Program-made: the position numbers and the translations under genes
Origin: Flavobacteriaceae bacterium
GTDB taxonomy: Bacteria > Bacteroidota > Bacteroidia > Flavobacteriales > Flavobacteriaceae
DNA: 64,000 nucleotides
Direction of reading: 5' to 3'
NCBI GenBank assembly: GCA_009886625.1
Contig: QXZA01000029.1
Coordinates: 102,024 to 166,023 of the forward strand
In this document: in pieces, positions 17,731-26,803 of the stretch
Layout of the letters: every line of letters starts with the position of its first letter
How positions within the stretch are numbered: position 1 is the first letter of the stretch
The notes under the pieces: generated by a model
The model's input: the letters and a program-made list of their open reading frames with translations, nothing else
Databases searched by the model: none
Told to the model about the DNA's origin: nothing

Positions 17731-20187
17731 ATGAAAAAAGCTACCTTTCTATTCTTAACCTTCCTACTTCAAAGCCTTACAGCACAAAGTAGCGCTGAAA
17801 TATACAAGCAACTCAAAAAACTTAACACTCTTGGTTCTGTACTATACGTTGCCGCACATCCTGATGATGAAAATACCCGTCTGATTTCATTATTTTCAAA
17901 TCAATATAACTACAGAACTGCCTACCTTTCCATGACTCGTGGAGATGGAGGACAAAATTTAATTGGCACTGAATTAAGGGAGAGTCTAGGAATAATTCGT
18001 ACCCAAGAACTTTTAGAAGCAAGAAAATTAGATGGAGGTGAGCAATATTTCACCACAGCCAACGACTTTGGATATTCCAAACATCCAGACGAGACTTTAG
18101 CCATTTGGAATAAAGAAGAAGTTTTAGGTCAAATAGTATATCGAATAAGAGCGTTTCAACCTGATATTATCATCCATCGTTTTGATCACAGAACGTCTGG
18201 AAGTACTCATGGGCATCACAGTAGTTCAGCGATATTAAGCAAACTTGCTTTTGAACTTGCAAGTAATCCTAATGCCTATCCAGAACAACTTGAAAATGTT
18301 TCGCTTTGGCAACCCAAAAGACAATTCTACAACACCTCCTGGTGGGCTTATGGAAGTAGAGAAAAATTTGAACAAGCAGATAAATCAAATATGATTACCA
18401 TTGAAAGTAATCCTGTAGATTTCCTATTGGGACGAACTAATGCCGAGGTAGCTGCTAAAAGTAGAAGTCAACATAAATCACAAGGCTTTGGAAGTAGCCC
18501 CATTTTAGGGAGTCAGGAAGAATATTTGGAACTCATAAATGGAGCTGCACTAACAAACAATGATCCTTTTTCAGGAATTGATACACAATGGAGTCGTGTT
18601 GCAAGCGGTGTCACTATTGGAAAAATGATAGGTCAAGTCCTCAAGGATTTTGAGATGGAAAAACCTCATGCGAGTGTTCCACAACTTTTAGCGATTTATA
18701 AAGAAATTGAAAACCTCAAAAACCCCCATTGGCGCGAAGTTAAATTGAAAGAAGTAAAAAGTATCATTCAAAACTGTATTGGGCTTGAATTACAATTCAA
18801 TAGCAGACAACCTTCAGGAGTTGCAAATACAAACTTGCCCGTTGTACTCAAGGCGCTCAATCCAAGCCCATTGGATATAACCATTAATAAAATAGAAGTC
18901 ATAACCTCCATAGACGTAAATGAAACGTTAATGACCAATCAAACTTGGGAAAAAAGAAAGTCTATTGAATTACCCAATACCCAAACCACTCCTTATTGGT
19001 TATTGGAAAAAGGAAATATGGGCAACTTTAAAGTGAGTAATCCCTCTTTAAAAGGCCTTCCAGAAACTCCCAATCCCATTCGCGCTATTTTTCATTTATC
19101 GGTAGAGGGAACTAAAATTGAATTGGAAGCTCCCCTCTACTTCAGAACTACTGATCGTGTTTCTGGAGAAGTGCTTGAAGATTTCCAATTAGTACCAAAG
19201 ATAACAATTCAGCTCAATGAAAGTGTGGTCTTTTTCAATAAGGAAGGCAGTAAAAAAGTACGCTTGTCTGTTAAAGCGCATACCTCAAATACCAAAGGAA
19301 GTGTAACTTTATGTACCCCAGAAAACTGGAAAATCAATCCGAGTTCATACCTCTTTGATATTTCAATGGCGGGTGCTTCACAAGAATTTACATTTGAGGT
19401 AACTCCTCCTAAGGGAACAGCAACCGGATTTTTCAGTGCCCTTGCTACAATGAACGAAGAAAGCTATAGTATGCAATTAAAAGAAATTGACTATCCTCAT
19501 ATTTCAAAGCAATATTTAGTGTCACCCAATGAGACTAAAGCGGTTAAAATTGACCTTGAAAGTAAAGTAAATCATATTGCCTATCTCAGAGGAGCTGGAG
19601 ATAAAGTGGCGGAAAATCTTCGTAATATAGGAATAGAAGTTACCGAATTTGATACCTCTGACTTACGTTTAGAAAACATAAGTAATTTCCCTGCGCTTGT
19701 TGTTGGAATTCGAGCCTTTAATGTCCATAAAGATCTCGCTTTTAAAAACAAAATTCTTTGGAAATACGTGGAACAAGGGGGTACCGTAATTGTTCAATAC
19801 AACACCAGTCGTGGATTTGACGGAAAGATTGCAGGACCCTACCCCATTCAGTTTTCAAGAGATCGTGTTACCGATGAAAATGCTAAAGTCACTATTTTAC
19901 AACCCCAGCATCCCTTATTTAACAGTCCTAATAAAATTACGGCTACCGATTTTGAAGGCTGGGTTCAAGAGCGTGGGTTGTATTTTTCAAATTCTTGGGA
20001 TGCGGCCTATCAACCGCTTTTATCTATGCAAGACAAAGGAGAGTCTCCAAAACAAGGAAGTTTATTAGTTGCGGATTATGGCAAAGGAAAATTTATTTTT
20101 ACAGGGCTTAGTTTTTTTAGAGAACTCCCTGCTGGTGTTCCAGGAGCTTATCGTTTGTTTGCTAACCTAATTTCTTATGGACAATGA
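17731..20187 (+). CDS. Exported PIG-L (LmbE-like) family deacetylase, large form
   Basis: An 818-residue protein with a signal peptide (to about SLTAQ). The PIG-L domain covers about residues 35-300: AAHPDDE supplies the zinc-binding His and the catalytic Asp, and STHGHHSSS supplies the third zinc ligand. PIG-L enzymes remove acetyl groups from N-acetylglucosamine derivatives; here the substrate would be outside the inner membrane. A beta-sandwich-like middle part and a C-terminal domain resembling glutamine amidotransferase-like (ThuA-type) folds follow; the last assignment is tentative. Its stop overlaps the start of a 28-codon peptide, followed by a sodium:solute symporter, so transport of a sugar-like product is a reasonable inference. 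Confidence 0.85.
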   Translation: MKKATFLFLTFLLQSLTAQSSAEIYKQLKKLNTLGSVLYVAAHPDDENTRLISLFSNQYNYRTAYLSMTRGDGGQNLIGTELRESLGIIRTQELLEARKLDGGEQYFTTANDFGYSKHPDETLAIWNKEEVLGQIVYRIRAFQPDIIIHRFDHRTSGSTHGHHSSSAILSKLAFELASNPNAYPEQLENVSLWQPKRQFYNTSWWAYGSREKFEQADKSNMITIESNPVDFLLGRTNAEVAAKSRSQHKSQGFGSSPILGSQEEYLELINGAALTNNDPFSGIDTQWSRVASGVTIGKMIGQVLKDFEMEKPHASVPQLLAIYKEIENLKNPHWREVKLKEVKSIIQNCIGLELQFNSRQPSGVANTNLPVVLKALNPSPLDITINKIEVITSIDVNETLMTNQTWEKRKSIELPNTQTTPYWLLEKGNMGNFKVSNPSLKGLPETPNPIRAIFHLSVEGTKIELEAPLYFRTTDRVSGEVLEDFQLVPKITIQLNESVVFFNKEGSKKVRLSVKAHTSNTKGSVTLCTPENWKINPSSYLFDISMAGASQEFTFEVTPPKGTATGFFSALATMNEESYSMQLKEIDYPHISKQYLVSPNETKAVKIDLESKVNHIAYLRGAGDKVAENLRNIGIEVTEFDTSDLRLENISNFPALVVGIRAFNVHKDLAFKNKILWKYVEQGGTVIVQYNTSRGFDGKIAGPYPIQFSRDRVTDENAKVTILQPQHPLFNSPNKITATDFEGWVQERGLYFSNSWDAAYQPLLSMQDKGESPKQGSLLVADYGKGKFIFTGLSFFRELPAGVPGAYRLFANLISYGQ

Positions 20188-20270
20188 AACGGTCTACCTA
20201 CTTTATATTAATTCTGATGAACCTACTCTACTGGGTAGGATTTTATCAATTTATGTGTTCTTATAGCTAA
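20184..20270 (+). CDS. 28-residue single-helix peptide between deacetylase and symporter
   Basis: The ATG at 20184 overlaps the deacetylase stop (ATGA), and the TAA at 20268 shares its last A with the ATG of the symporter (TAATG). The encoded peptide begins MKRSTYFILILMNLLYWVG and continues to residue 28 as one hydrophobic helix with a positive N-terminus. The exact fit of both ends into neighbouring start and stop codons suggests that it is translated by coupling. It may be a real small membrane protein associated with the symporter, or may only serve to carry ribosomes across. Amino-acid level conservation has not been tested. Confidence 0.5.
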   Translation: MKRSTYFILILMNLLYWVGFYQFMCSYS

Positions 20271-21925
20271 TGCAATTACTGGATTGGATCATATTGGGTG
20301 CCACCTTGGCTTTTATTGTGTTCTATGGCGTTTGGAAAAACAACAGTCATAAAAACATTAAAGAATACTTTAAAGGAGGCAATGAAGCCCGCTGGTGGAC
20401 AGTAGGTTTATCTGTAATGGCCACACAAGCAAGTGCCATTACATTTTTATCCACACCGGGACAAGCCTTTCATGATGGAATGGGCTTTGTACAATTTTAT
20501 TTTGGGCTGCCTTTTGCCATGCTCATCATTTGCCTATTTTTCATACCAGTTTACCACCGATTGAATGTCTATACAGCATATGAGTTTCTAGAAAAACGTT
20601 TTAATCTTCAAGTACGTACCCTTACTGCTTTATTGTTTTTAGTACAACGTGGATTGGCAGCAGGAATTACCATTTATGCCCCAGCCATTATATTGAGTGT
20701 GGTGCTGGGATGGGATTTAAAAATTCTCGTAGTCTTGGTGGGAACTTTGGTCATTACCTATACGATGATTGGGGGAACTAAAGCAGTAAACGTAACTCAA
20801 AAACAACAGATGTTTATCATCTTTTTAGGTATGTTTATCGCTTTTGGATTCATCATTTACCGCTTCCCAGAAGGTATTGGTTTTAACGAAGCCTTACACC
20901 TTGCAGGTAAAGCTGGAAAGTTAAATGTTCTTGATTTCAGTATCAATCTCAACAGTCGTTACACCTTTTGGAGTGGCCTAACAGGAGGGCTATTTTTAGC
21001 GTTATCCTATTTTGGAACGGATCAATCTCAAGTGCAACGCTATCTCTCCGGAAAATCCCTCAAAGAAAGTCAAATGGGCTTGATAATGAATGGAATCTTA
21101 AAAATTCCCATGCAATTTTTCATTCTTTTAGTGGGTGTAATGGTTTTTGTTTTTTATCAATTTGAACCTGCACCACTCCATTTCAACCCAAAAGCTGTTG
21201 CTGCCGTTCAGAATTCAGAATCTGCAGCAGATTTCAATCAATTAGAATTGGAGAATCAAAGCACTCAAAAAGATATCAAGACCTTACTCCTATCCTCCTC
21301 AGAGGAAGCTAATTTTCATGAGCAACTAAAACAACTTACCCAGACCGAAAAAGCTCAACGTAAACAAGCTAAAGATTTGATTACTAAAGTAGATCCTGCT
21401 CAAGAAACAAACGACAGGGATTATGTGTTTATCTCCTTTATTTTAGGCTATTTACCCACAGGACTAATTGGTTTATTATTAGCGGTAATTTTTTCTGCTG
21501 CTATGAGTTCCACCGCTTCTGAACTAAATGCTCTAGCCGCCACTACAACTGTTGATTTATACCAACGAAATGTACAAGATAAGACCGCAGCTAACTATGT
21601 AGCCGCTTCCAAAATCTTTACTTTTATTTGGGGAATTATTGCCATTCTCTTTGCTAGTATTGGGAATTTGTTTGAAAACTTGATTCAATTGGTCAATATT
21701 ATTGGTTCAGTATTTTATGGAACAATTTTAGGGATTTTTTTGGTCGCTATTTTCATTAAATACGTGCAAGGAAAAGCGGTGTTTTGGGCGGCTCTCCTCT
21801 CTGAAACAATAATATTATGTCTCTTTTATTATGATGTTGTGAGTTTTCTTTGGTTGAATGTCATTGGTGCATTGCTAACTGTGCTTTTTGCCATGGTACT
21901 GCAAATTGTAATGAAGGAAAAATAG
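20270..21925 (+). CDS. Sodium:solute symporter (SSS family)
   Basis: A 551-residue inner-membrane carrier that takes up a solute with sodium. The N-terminal helices carry FKGGNEARWWTVGLSVMATQ, a region close to the sodium site in SGLT-like transporters, followed by ITFLSTPGQAF. About 12-13 membrane segments are seen. Between two helices, residues about 305-385 form a hydrophilic, Gln/Glu/Lys-rich, probably helical insertion, after which ILGYLPTGLIGLLLAVIFSAAMSSTASELNA-type sequence resumes the core. The substrate is unknown; being directly coupled to a PIG-L deacetylase suggests a sugar or amino sugar. Confidence 0.85.
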   Translation: MQLLDWIILGATLAFIVFYGVWKNNSHKNIKEYFKGGNEARWWTVGLSVMATQASAITFLSTPGQAFHDGMGFVQFYFGLPFAMLIICLFFIPVYHRLNVYTAYEFLEKRFNLQVRTLTALLFLVQRGLAAGITIYAPAIILSVVLGWDLKILVVLVGTLVITYTMIGGTKAVNVTQKQQMFIIFLGMFIAFGFIIYRFPEGIGFNEALHLAGKAGKLNVLDFSINLNSRYTFWSGLTGGLFLALSYFGTDQSQVQRYLSGKSLKESQMGLIMNGILKIPMQFFILLVGVMVFVFYQFEPAPLHFNPKAVAAVQNSESAADFNQLELENQSTQKDIKTLLLSSSEEANFHEQLKQLTQTEKAQRKQAKDLITKVDPAQETNDRDYVFISFILGYLPTGLIGLLLAVIFSAAMSSTASELNALAATTTVDLYQRNVQDKTAANYVAASKIFTFIWGIIAILFASIGNLFENLIQLVNIIGSVFYGTILGIFLVAIFIKYVQGKAVFWAALLSETIILCLFYYDVVSFLWLNVIGALLTVLFAMVLQIVMKEK

Positions 21926-21967
21926 CCTAGCCCAAAAATAAGTATGTTTCAACCAAAGGAATCTCCT

Positions 21968-21975
21968 TACCTTAG
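21968..21975 (+). promoter_or_regulatory. Probable -7 box for the BaiN-family gene
   Basis: TACCTTAG matches TAnnTTTG with one mismatch and lies six bases before the ATG at 21982, which would leave almost no leader. Confidence 0.35.
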
Positions 21976-21981
21976 CAAAGC

Positions 21982-23217
21982 ATGAAAAAGATGAAGAAAA
22001 TTGCTGTAATTGGTGGAGGTGCTGCTGGTTTTTTTGCGGCTTTGTCTGCTAAATACCACCATCCTGAAGTTGCGGTGAGTCTCTTTGAAAAAACCTCGAA
22101 GGTACTCTCAAAAGTTAAAGTTTCGGGAGGAGGGCGCTGTAATGTTACTAATGCAACAACAGATATACCAACCTTGTGCAAGGCCTATCCTAGAGGTGGA
22201 AAACAATTAAGAAATCTCTTTTACCGTTTCAATACTACCGACACTCAAGCTTGGTTTGAAAGCCGCGGAGTTGCCCTAAAAACTGAGGCGGATGGAAGAG
22301 TATTTCCCGTCTCCAATGAATCACAAAGTATTGTTGATTGCCTCTTGAACGAGGCAGAAAATTTGGGAATAGATATAGTCTATCAAGCTGCTGTAGCTAA
22401 CCTAAAAAAAATAGAAGATTCTTGGAGCCTCTCGTTTTTAAAAGAGGAAAAAGAACAACAGTTTGATACTGTAATCATTGCAACTGGAGGAAGTCCAAAG
22501 CTTGAAGGATTCAGATGGCTTGAAACCTTAGAGCATACTATAGTTCCTCCCCTCCCATCCTTGTTTACATTCAATATGCCCAAAGATCCCATTACGGAAT
22601 TAATGGGAGTGGCCGTAGATCACGCCAAAGTGAAAATTAAAGATCATAATATAGAAACCGAAGGGGCTTTATTAATTACGCATTGGGGTATGAGTGGTCC
22701 TGCCATTCTCAAGGCATCTGCCTTTGGGGCACCCACTCTTGCAGCGTGTCAATATAATTTTGAAATCCAAGTAAATTGGCTTGGTGAAAGAAATACCGAA
22801 ATTCTTTTTAATCAACTACACAGCTGCGCCATTAAACACCCACAAAAAGCAGTAAGCAACCAAAAGGCCTTTCCATTGCCCCAACGTTTGTGGCAGTATT
22901 TGGTTGATAAAATAGGAATCTCTGCAAATAAGAAATGGATTGACTTGAGCAAAAAGAAAGGACGGCAATTGGTAGAACTTCTTGCAAACGACACCTATGT
23001 CATTGCTGGTAAAACTACTTTTAAAGAAGAGTTTGTAACCTGTGGGGGTATTGCACTAAGTGCTGTTAATCTCAAAACTATGGAAAGTAAAAGTCAAAAA
23101 GGACTTTATTTTGCTGGTGAAGTTCTCAATATAGACGCTTTAACAGGGGGCTATAATTTTCAAGCAGCATGGTCAACGGGTTTTATAGCGGGGCAACTAA
23201 ATAAAAACAGGACATAA
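21982..23217 (+). CDS. BaiN/RdsA-family FAD-dependent oxidoreductase (HI0933-like)
   Basis: A 411-residue flavoprotein. The FAD-binding motif AVIGGGAAGFFAAL is at the N-terminus, followed by SGGGRCNVTN, the hallmark of the HI0933/BaiN family, and by GGYNFQAAWSTGFIAG near the C-terminus. Members reduce unsaturated or quinoid substrates; the native substrate of most is not known, and the link with bile acid metabolism of BaiN should not be carried over. The start at 21982 is preferred; a second ATG nine bases on is possible. It ends directly at the terminator of the convergent tRNA gene. Confidence 0.88.
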   Translation: MKKMKKIAVIGGGAAGFFAALSAKYHHPEVAVSLFEKTSKVLSKVKVSGGGRCNVTNATTDIPTLCKAYPRGGKQLRNLFYRFNTTDTQAWFESRGVALKTEADGRVFPVSNESQSIVDCLLNEAENLGIDIVYQAAVANLKKIEDSWSLSFLKEEKEQQFDTVIIATGGSPKLEGFRWLETLEHTIVPPLPSLFTFNMPKDPITELMGVAVDHAKVKIKDHNIETEGALLITHWGMSGPAILKASAFGAPTLAACQYNFEIQVNWLGERNTEILFNQLHSCAIKHPQKAVSNQKAFPLPQRLWQYLVDKIGISANKKWIDLSKKKGRQLVELLANDTYVIAGKTTFKEEFVTCGGIALSAVNLKTMESKSQKGLYFAGEVLNIDALTGGYNFQAAWSTGFIAGQLNKNRT

Positions 23218-23243
23218 AAAACCTCTCAATTTCTTGAAAGGTT
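23215..23243 (-). terminator. Terminator of the tRNA-Met gene
   Basis: On the minus strand, AACCTTTCAA, a GAAA loop and TTGAGAGGTT form a 10-bp stem with one G-T pair, followed by a T run. It lies about eight bases after the tRNA 3' end and touches the stop of the convergent flavoprotein gene. Confidence 0.75.
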
Positions 23244-23251
23244 CTTAAATG

Positions 23252-23325
23252 TAGCGAGAGGGGGGCACGATCCCCCGACCTCCGGGTTATGAATCCGACG
23301 CTCTAACCAGCTGAGCTACCTCGCC
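23252..23325 (-). tRNA. tRNA-Met (anticodon CAU)
   Basis: The minus strand folds into a full cloverleaf: acceptor GGCGAGG with TCTCGCT (G-U at both ends), D arm GCTC-AGCTGGTTA-GAGC, anticodon loop TTCATAA with CAU, five-base variable loop, T stem GGGGG/CCCCC. The CCA end is not encoded. An elongator tRNA-Met is most likely; a lysidine tRNA-Ile also has a CAU anticodon and cannot be excluded by eye, but initiator tRNA is unlikely since no run of three G-C pairs is seen in the anticodon stem. The T loop reads ATCGTGC rather than the usual TTCRANN. Confidence 0.92.
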
Positions 23326-23466
23326 ATTTCGGGTGCAAATATATAATAAAAACTGATAGAAAAAACTGAGCGTGTCTAACATTGGAAGGAATTTATTTTG
23401 TAAATAGCATCCTCAATTGTAATCTATCGTTATTAGAACGTAACCCATTGAAAAATAATGAAAACA

Positions 23467-24942
23467 TTAGTTTTCAGCTTTTCTTTCTTTTAACAAAGCA
23501 ATAAATTTCTTACCGTAGATAGATCTTTTAGCTCTTTTGGAAAGACTCCCCGCAATCGAATCAAGTAATAAAATATTTGCATCACTCACTTTTGTGTAGG
23601 CCAAATAGGGTGCAATTTCGTAATCTGAATTTTTTATGACGAAATTAATGGTGTACAAATAGCTTTTAGTAAGTGTGCTATTAATTAACCGCTGAAAAGA
23701 ATCTAATCTCACTTTGTTGTCATTCTCTAGAGCATATTTCTTTTCTAATTTTAATTGCTCTATTTTTAATTTAAACTGTTTTTCAAATTCCTGGTAATTA
23801 ATCATTAATTTCTTGTTCTTTTTTCCTTTTACCAAATAGCTCCTTTTTTTGTTTAAGGAATTTTGTTGAATTCCAATTGAGGTGTTGATGACAATGACAC
23901 CTGCTGCACCTCTAGAACCATATTCAGCAGCCTCTGCATATTTCAGTACTTTAACTTCTCTTATAAATGGAGTAAGTGCAGTAACCGATATAGGCGCTTG
24001 ACTTAAATACACCCCATCAACAACCCATAGAGGAAGTAAAGTGTCTCCAAATGTTAGACTATTGAATAAAATAGGAATTCCATCTGATGTTGCTCTTACG
24101 GCTTTGGCTCCAATAAACGCTCGAAGTGCCGTAAACCAATTATTTGCATATACATCAATTCCCCACTCATTGAGTCCCATTTTCTTGAATTTTTTAGCTT
24201 TTTCATATAATTCAGCTAATCTATCATTCTTTTCAAATGTTAATTCTCCGTTGATATAGGTTGGGCTATAAAAGAGTCCATCATTTTTTGATTTCTGGAC
24301 AACTTCGATTGCGTCAAGAGCAATGGATCCTGCTTGTTTAAATTCTTGAGGAAGTTTTCTCTCTTTTTTTGAGATCCGATTATATAGAGTTTTTGAGTTT
24401 AAATTTGCAGTGATTGTTACATGAGTAACAGGAAATGTTTTTGAATCGCTTTCTGACTCTAAAATTTGCATCTCCTTAAAGACTATTCCACCTGGAAGAA
24501 TTACATCATTTTCATTTATATAATTTGTTTTAAAAATTTCTACATTCTTTTTTTCTTCGTCGGTTCTAATTTCAAATTTTTCTATATTTCTACTTAGTTC
24601 TTTAATCGAAGTGAAAGTTTTAAACAAATGTCTTTTAGTCAGTTCATTATTATTTATAAAAATTCTTAGTGGTCCTTTACTTTCAAATGAATATACTTTT
24701 CCAGTTTCAAAATCTTCTAAATTAATTTTGAATTCTGTAAAGCCTTTCCAAAATGGTAATCTGAGTAACTTTTTCAGTAATGTATCTCTTTCCCTAAAGG
24801 AGTAGACATCATCATTTAAATAAATTTGTGGGATGACATCAGCAATATTAACTACTTCGTCTAAATCAATATTATTTCCTTGTTGTCCAAAAGAAAAAAG
24901 TGTTACTAATAAAAAAGCTGTAGAAATTAAATTTTTCTTCAT
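23467..24942 (-). CDS. Exported protein with a TonB-receptor plug-like segment
   Basis: A 491-residue protein with a signal peptide (hydrophobic residues 6-18, then FGQQG). In the middle, PLWVVDGVYLSQAPISVTAL followed by EVKVLKYAEAAEYGSRGAAG and VIVINTS is the plug-domain pattern of SusC/TonB-dependent receptors (VVDGV..., iE.l.d.sa.aiYGsrgaaGVi.ItT). No beta-barrel follows; the last 130 residues are charged and helical. It is therefore a free-standing plug protein of unknown role. It is divergent from the START-like gene. Confidence 0.65.
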   Translation of the reverse strand: MKKNLISTAFLLVTLFSFGQQGNNIDLDEVVNIADVIPQIYLNDDVYSFRERDTLLKKLLRLPFWKGFTEFKINLEDFETGKVYSFESKGPLRIFINNNELTKRHLFKTFTSIKELSRNIEKFEIRTDEEKKNVEIFKTNYINENDVILPGGIVFKEMQILESESDSKTFPVTHVTITANLNSKTLYNRISKKERKLPQEFKQAGSIALDAIEVVQKSKNDGLFYSPTYINGELTFEKNDRLAELYEKAKKFKKMGLNEWGIDVYANNWFTALRAFIGAKAVRATSDGIPILFNSLTFGDTLLPLWVVDGVYLSQAPISVTALTPFIREVKVLKYAEAAEYGSRGAAGVIVINTSIGIQQNSLNKKRSYLVKGKKNKKLMINYQEFEKQFKLKIEQLKLEKKYALENDNKVRLDSFQRLINSTLTKSYLYTINFVIKNSDYEIAPYLAYTKVSDANILLLDSIAGSLSKRAKRSIYGKKFIALLKERKAEN

Positions 24943-25031
24943 TGAATTGATATAATGGCATTTAAAATTAGATAAAAATATTTATGCTCCTTGCACTTTT
25001 TTCAATATATTGGGAACTTGAAAAAAACACC

Positions 25032-25424
25032 ATGAGCGATAAAAAAAGCTACGCTATAGAATACGACTTCCACGCATCTCCACAATTACTTTTTCAGTAT
25101 TTATCAACTCCTTCTGGGCTTTCAGAATGGTTTGCAGACAATGTGAATTCAAGAGGAGAGTTGTTTATATTTATTTGGGATGATTCTGAAGAGAAAGCAA
25201 AATTAATCCAAAAAAAGAACAACGATAGGGTTCGTTTTCAATGGCAAAACGAAGAAGAAGATTTTGATCAATACTACTTTGAATTCAAAATACAGGTGGA
25301 TGAAATCACTAAAGATGTCTCCCTTATCATATCAGATTTTGCCGAAGATGATGAAATTGAAGAATCAAAGATGCTTTGGGATAATTTGGTTTCAGATTTA
25401 AAGCAAGTCTTAGGCGCAAGTTAA
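25032..25424 (+). CDS. START-like / AHSA1-type domain protein
   Basis: A 130-residue cytosolic protein: YAIEYDFHASPQLLFQYLSTP with GLSEWFADNV is the start of the SRPBCC/AHSA1-like fold that forms a hydrophobic ligand cavity, and a long C-terminal helix follows. The family is present in most Bacteroidota as a START-like domain protein without a known ligand. The ATG at 25032 gives the usual N-terminus; an upstream ATG at 24984 would add 16 unrelated residues. It lies nine bases before the class IV aminotransferase-like gene. Confidence 0.8.
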   Translation: MSDKKSYAIEYDFHASPQLLFQYLSTPSGLSEWFADNVNSRGELFIFIWDDSEEKAKLIQKKNNDRVRFQWQNEEEDFDQYYFEFKIQVDEITKDVSLIISDFAEDDEIEESKMLWDNLVSDLKQVLGAS

Positions 25425-25433
25425 TCCTTATTC

Positions 25434-26249
25434 ATGATCAACTGTAATGGAGTCCTTGTTTCATCGCTACTGAAAGGTGACGAAATAGTTATTCAAAGTT
25501 TATTTTACGAACTTTCAATAAGTGAAAGATTGAGGTACACTAAAGGGAAGATACTCCTTTGGGAAACACACTATTTTAGGATAATCGCAGCCTTAAGACG
25601 TCATCGATTTATTATTCCCATGGATTTCACTATGGACCATTTAAAAAATGAAGTTGATAAGACTGTAGAACAAAATACTACTCTGTTTGAAGATTATCTT
25701 CTTCATTTCAAGTTTATAAAAAATGAGAAGGGTGTATTTTTTATTCTTACAGCCGATGGAGTCCCAAGCTACACTCCCCTATCATCAGATTATTATGCAT
25801 TAGATTTATACAAAGAAGAGTGGATTTCAAACGGTTTTTTTTCTAATTTATCGAATACAAATCAGACTTTGAGGGAAATTGCAAAAACCTATGCCAATGA
25901 AAATGGCTTAGAGGATTGTGTCTTATTAAATGACCAAAAAAAACTTGTTGAAGCAACCTCAGGAACCCTGTATTTGATTCAAGGAAATAATATACTTACA
26001 CCCAATTTAGAATCAGGCTGTCAGGACTTTGCACTTCGTGCTGCTTTTAATCTCTGGCTTGAAAAAGGACAAGGTGAATACAAATTATTTGAACAAGTGA
26101 TTAACCCTTTTGAGCTTCAAAAATCTGAAGAAATAATTATACTCTCAATTGAAAAAGGGATTCAAAACGTCTCACACTATAGAAAAACTAACTACACCAA
26201 AGAAAAGGCAGGTTTACTTTTCGCTTCATTTGTGAATCAACTTGACTAA
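25434..26249 (+). CDS. Class IV aminotransferase-like protein, probably inactive
   Basis: A 271-residue protein with the fold type IV pattern: GKILLWETHYFRIIAALR, then LEDCVLLNDQKKLVEATSG and ILTPNLESGCQDFALRA, matching the branched-chain aminotransferase / aminodeoxychorismate lyase family. In active members the segment before these (LKTTN) contains the PLP lysine; here the same place reads LSNTN (residues 139-143), so the lysine appears to be lost. The glutamate at 173 is kept. The GD.LFET segment near the N-terminus is also replaced. It may have a structural or regulatory role. The 3' end overlaps the convergent yqgE by four bases. Confidence 0.75.
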   Translation: MINCNGVLVSSLLKGDEIVIQSLFYELSISERLRYTKGKILLWETHYFRIIAALRRHRFIIPMDFTMDHLKNEVDKTVEQNTTLFEDYLLHFKFIKNEKGVFFILTADGVPSYTPLSSDYYALDLYKEEWISNGFFSNLSNTNQTLREIAKTYANENGLEDCVLLNDQKKLVEATSGTLYLIQGNNILTPNLESGCQDFALRAAFNLWLEKGQGEYKLFEQVINPFELQKSEEIIILSIEKGIQNVSHYRKTNYTKEKAGLLFASFVNQLD

Positions 26250-26791
26250 TTCCAATTCGGATTTTCTGGGGCATTAGACCAGATTAAGTATTTCCCCCCT
26301 AAAGCTGTCATTTGCTCTTTCCATAATCCCTCTGAGGCATTAGTAATCCAATCCGATTTTAAAGAATCCTCTACCAAAACCCATGATTTACCTTCAATTT
26401 CATCCTCAAGTTGATTTTTACCCCAACCTGTGTAGCCCAAAAAGAAACGAATTTGATTTTCTTTAAGCTTTTTTGAATTGATTAACTCTATGACTTTTTT
26501 GTAATCGCCACTCCAATATAAATCATTTAAAATAGGAATGCTATTGGGAATTAATTCTGCAGCTTTGTGAATAAAGAAAAGGTTATCTTCTTCAACTGGG
26601 CCTCCAAAGTAAATAGGGATTTTCACATTAACATCCTCCATGACTTCATCCAAAGTGTAGTCTAGTTTTTTATTGATAATAAATCCAACGGTCCCTGTTT
26701 CTTTTTGATCTACCAAAAACACAACAGACCTTTGAAAATTAACATCTCCAATAATCGATGGGGTTGCAACAAGAATTTTTCCCACTTTCAT
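26246..26791 (-). CDS. yqgE: YqgE/AlgH family protein
   Basis: A 181-residue protein starting at the ATG at 26791, where the family N-terminus (GKILVATPSIIGD..F) begins; nine extra residues are possible from 26818 but these overlap the HU terminator region. QRSVVFLVDQKETGTVGFII, the FGGPVEEDNLFFIH motif and FLGYTGWGKNQLEDEI are all standard. The biochemical role is not known; the gene commonly sits with HU or other housekeeping genes in Flavobacteriia. Confidence 0.88.
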   Translation of the reverse strand: MKVGKILVATPSIIGDVNFQRSVVFLVDQKETGTVGFIINKKLDYTLDEVMEDVNVKIPIYFGGPVEEDNLFFIHKAAELIPNSIPILNDLYWSGDYKKVIELINSKKLKENQIRFFLGYTGWGKNQLEDEIEGKSWVLVEDSLKSDWITNASEGLWKEQMTALGGKYLIWSNAPENPNWN

Positions 26792-26803
26792 TAATTCTAA
26801 GAT

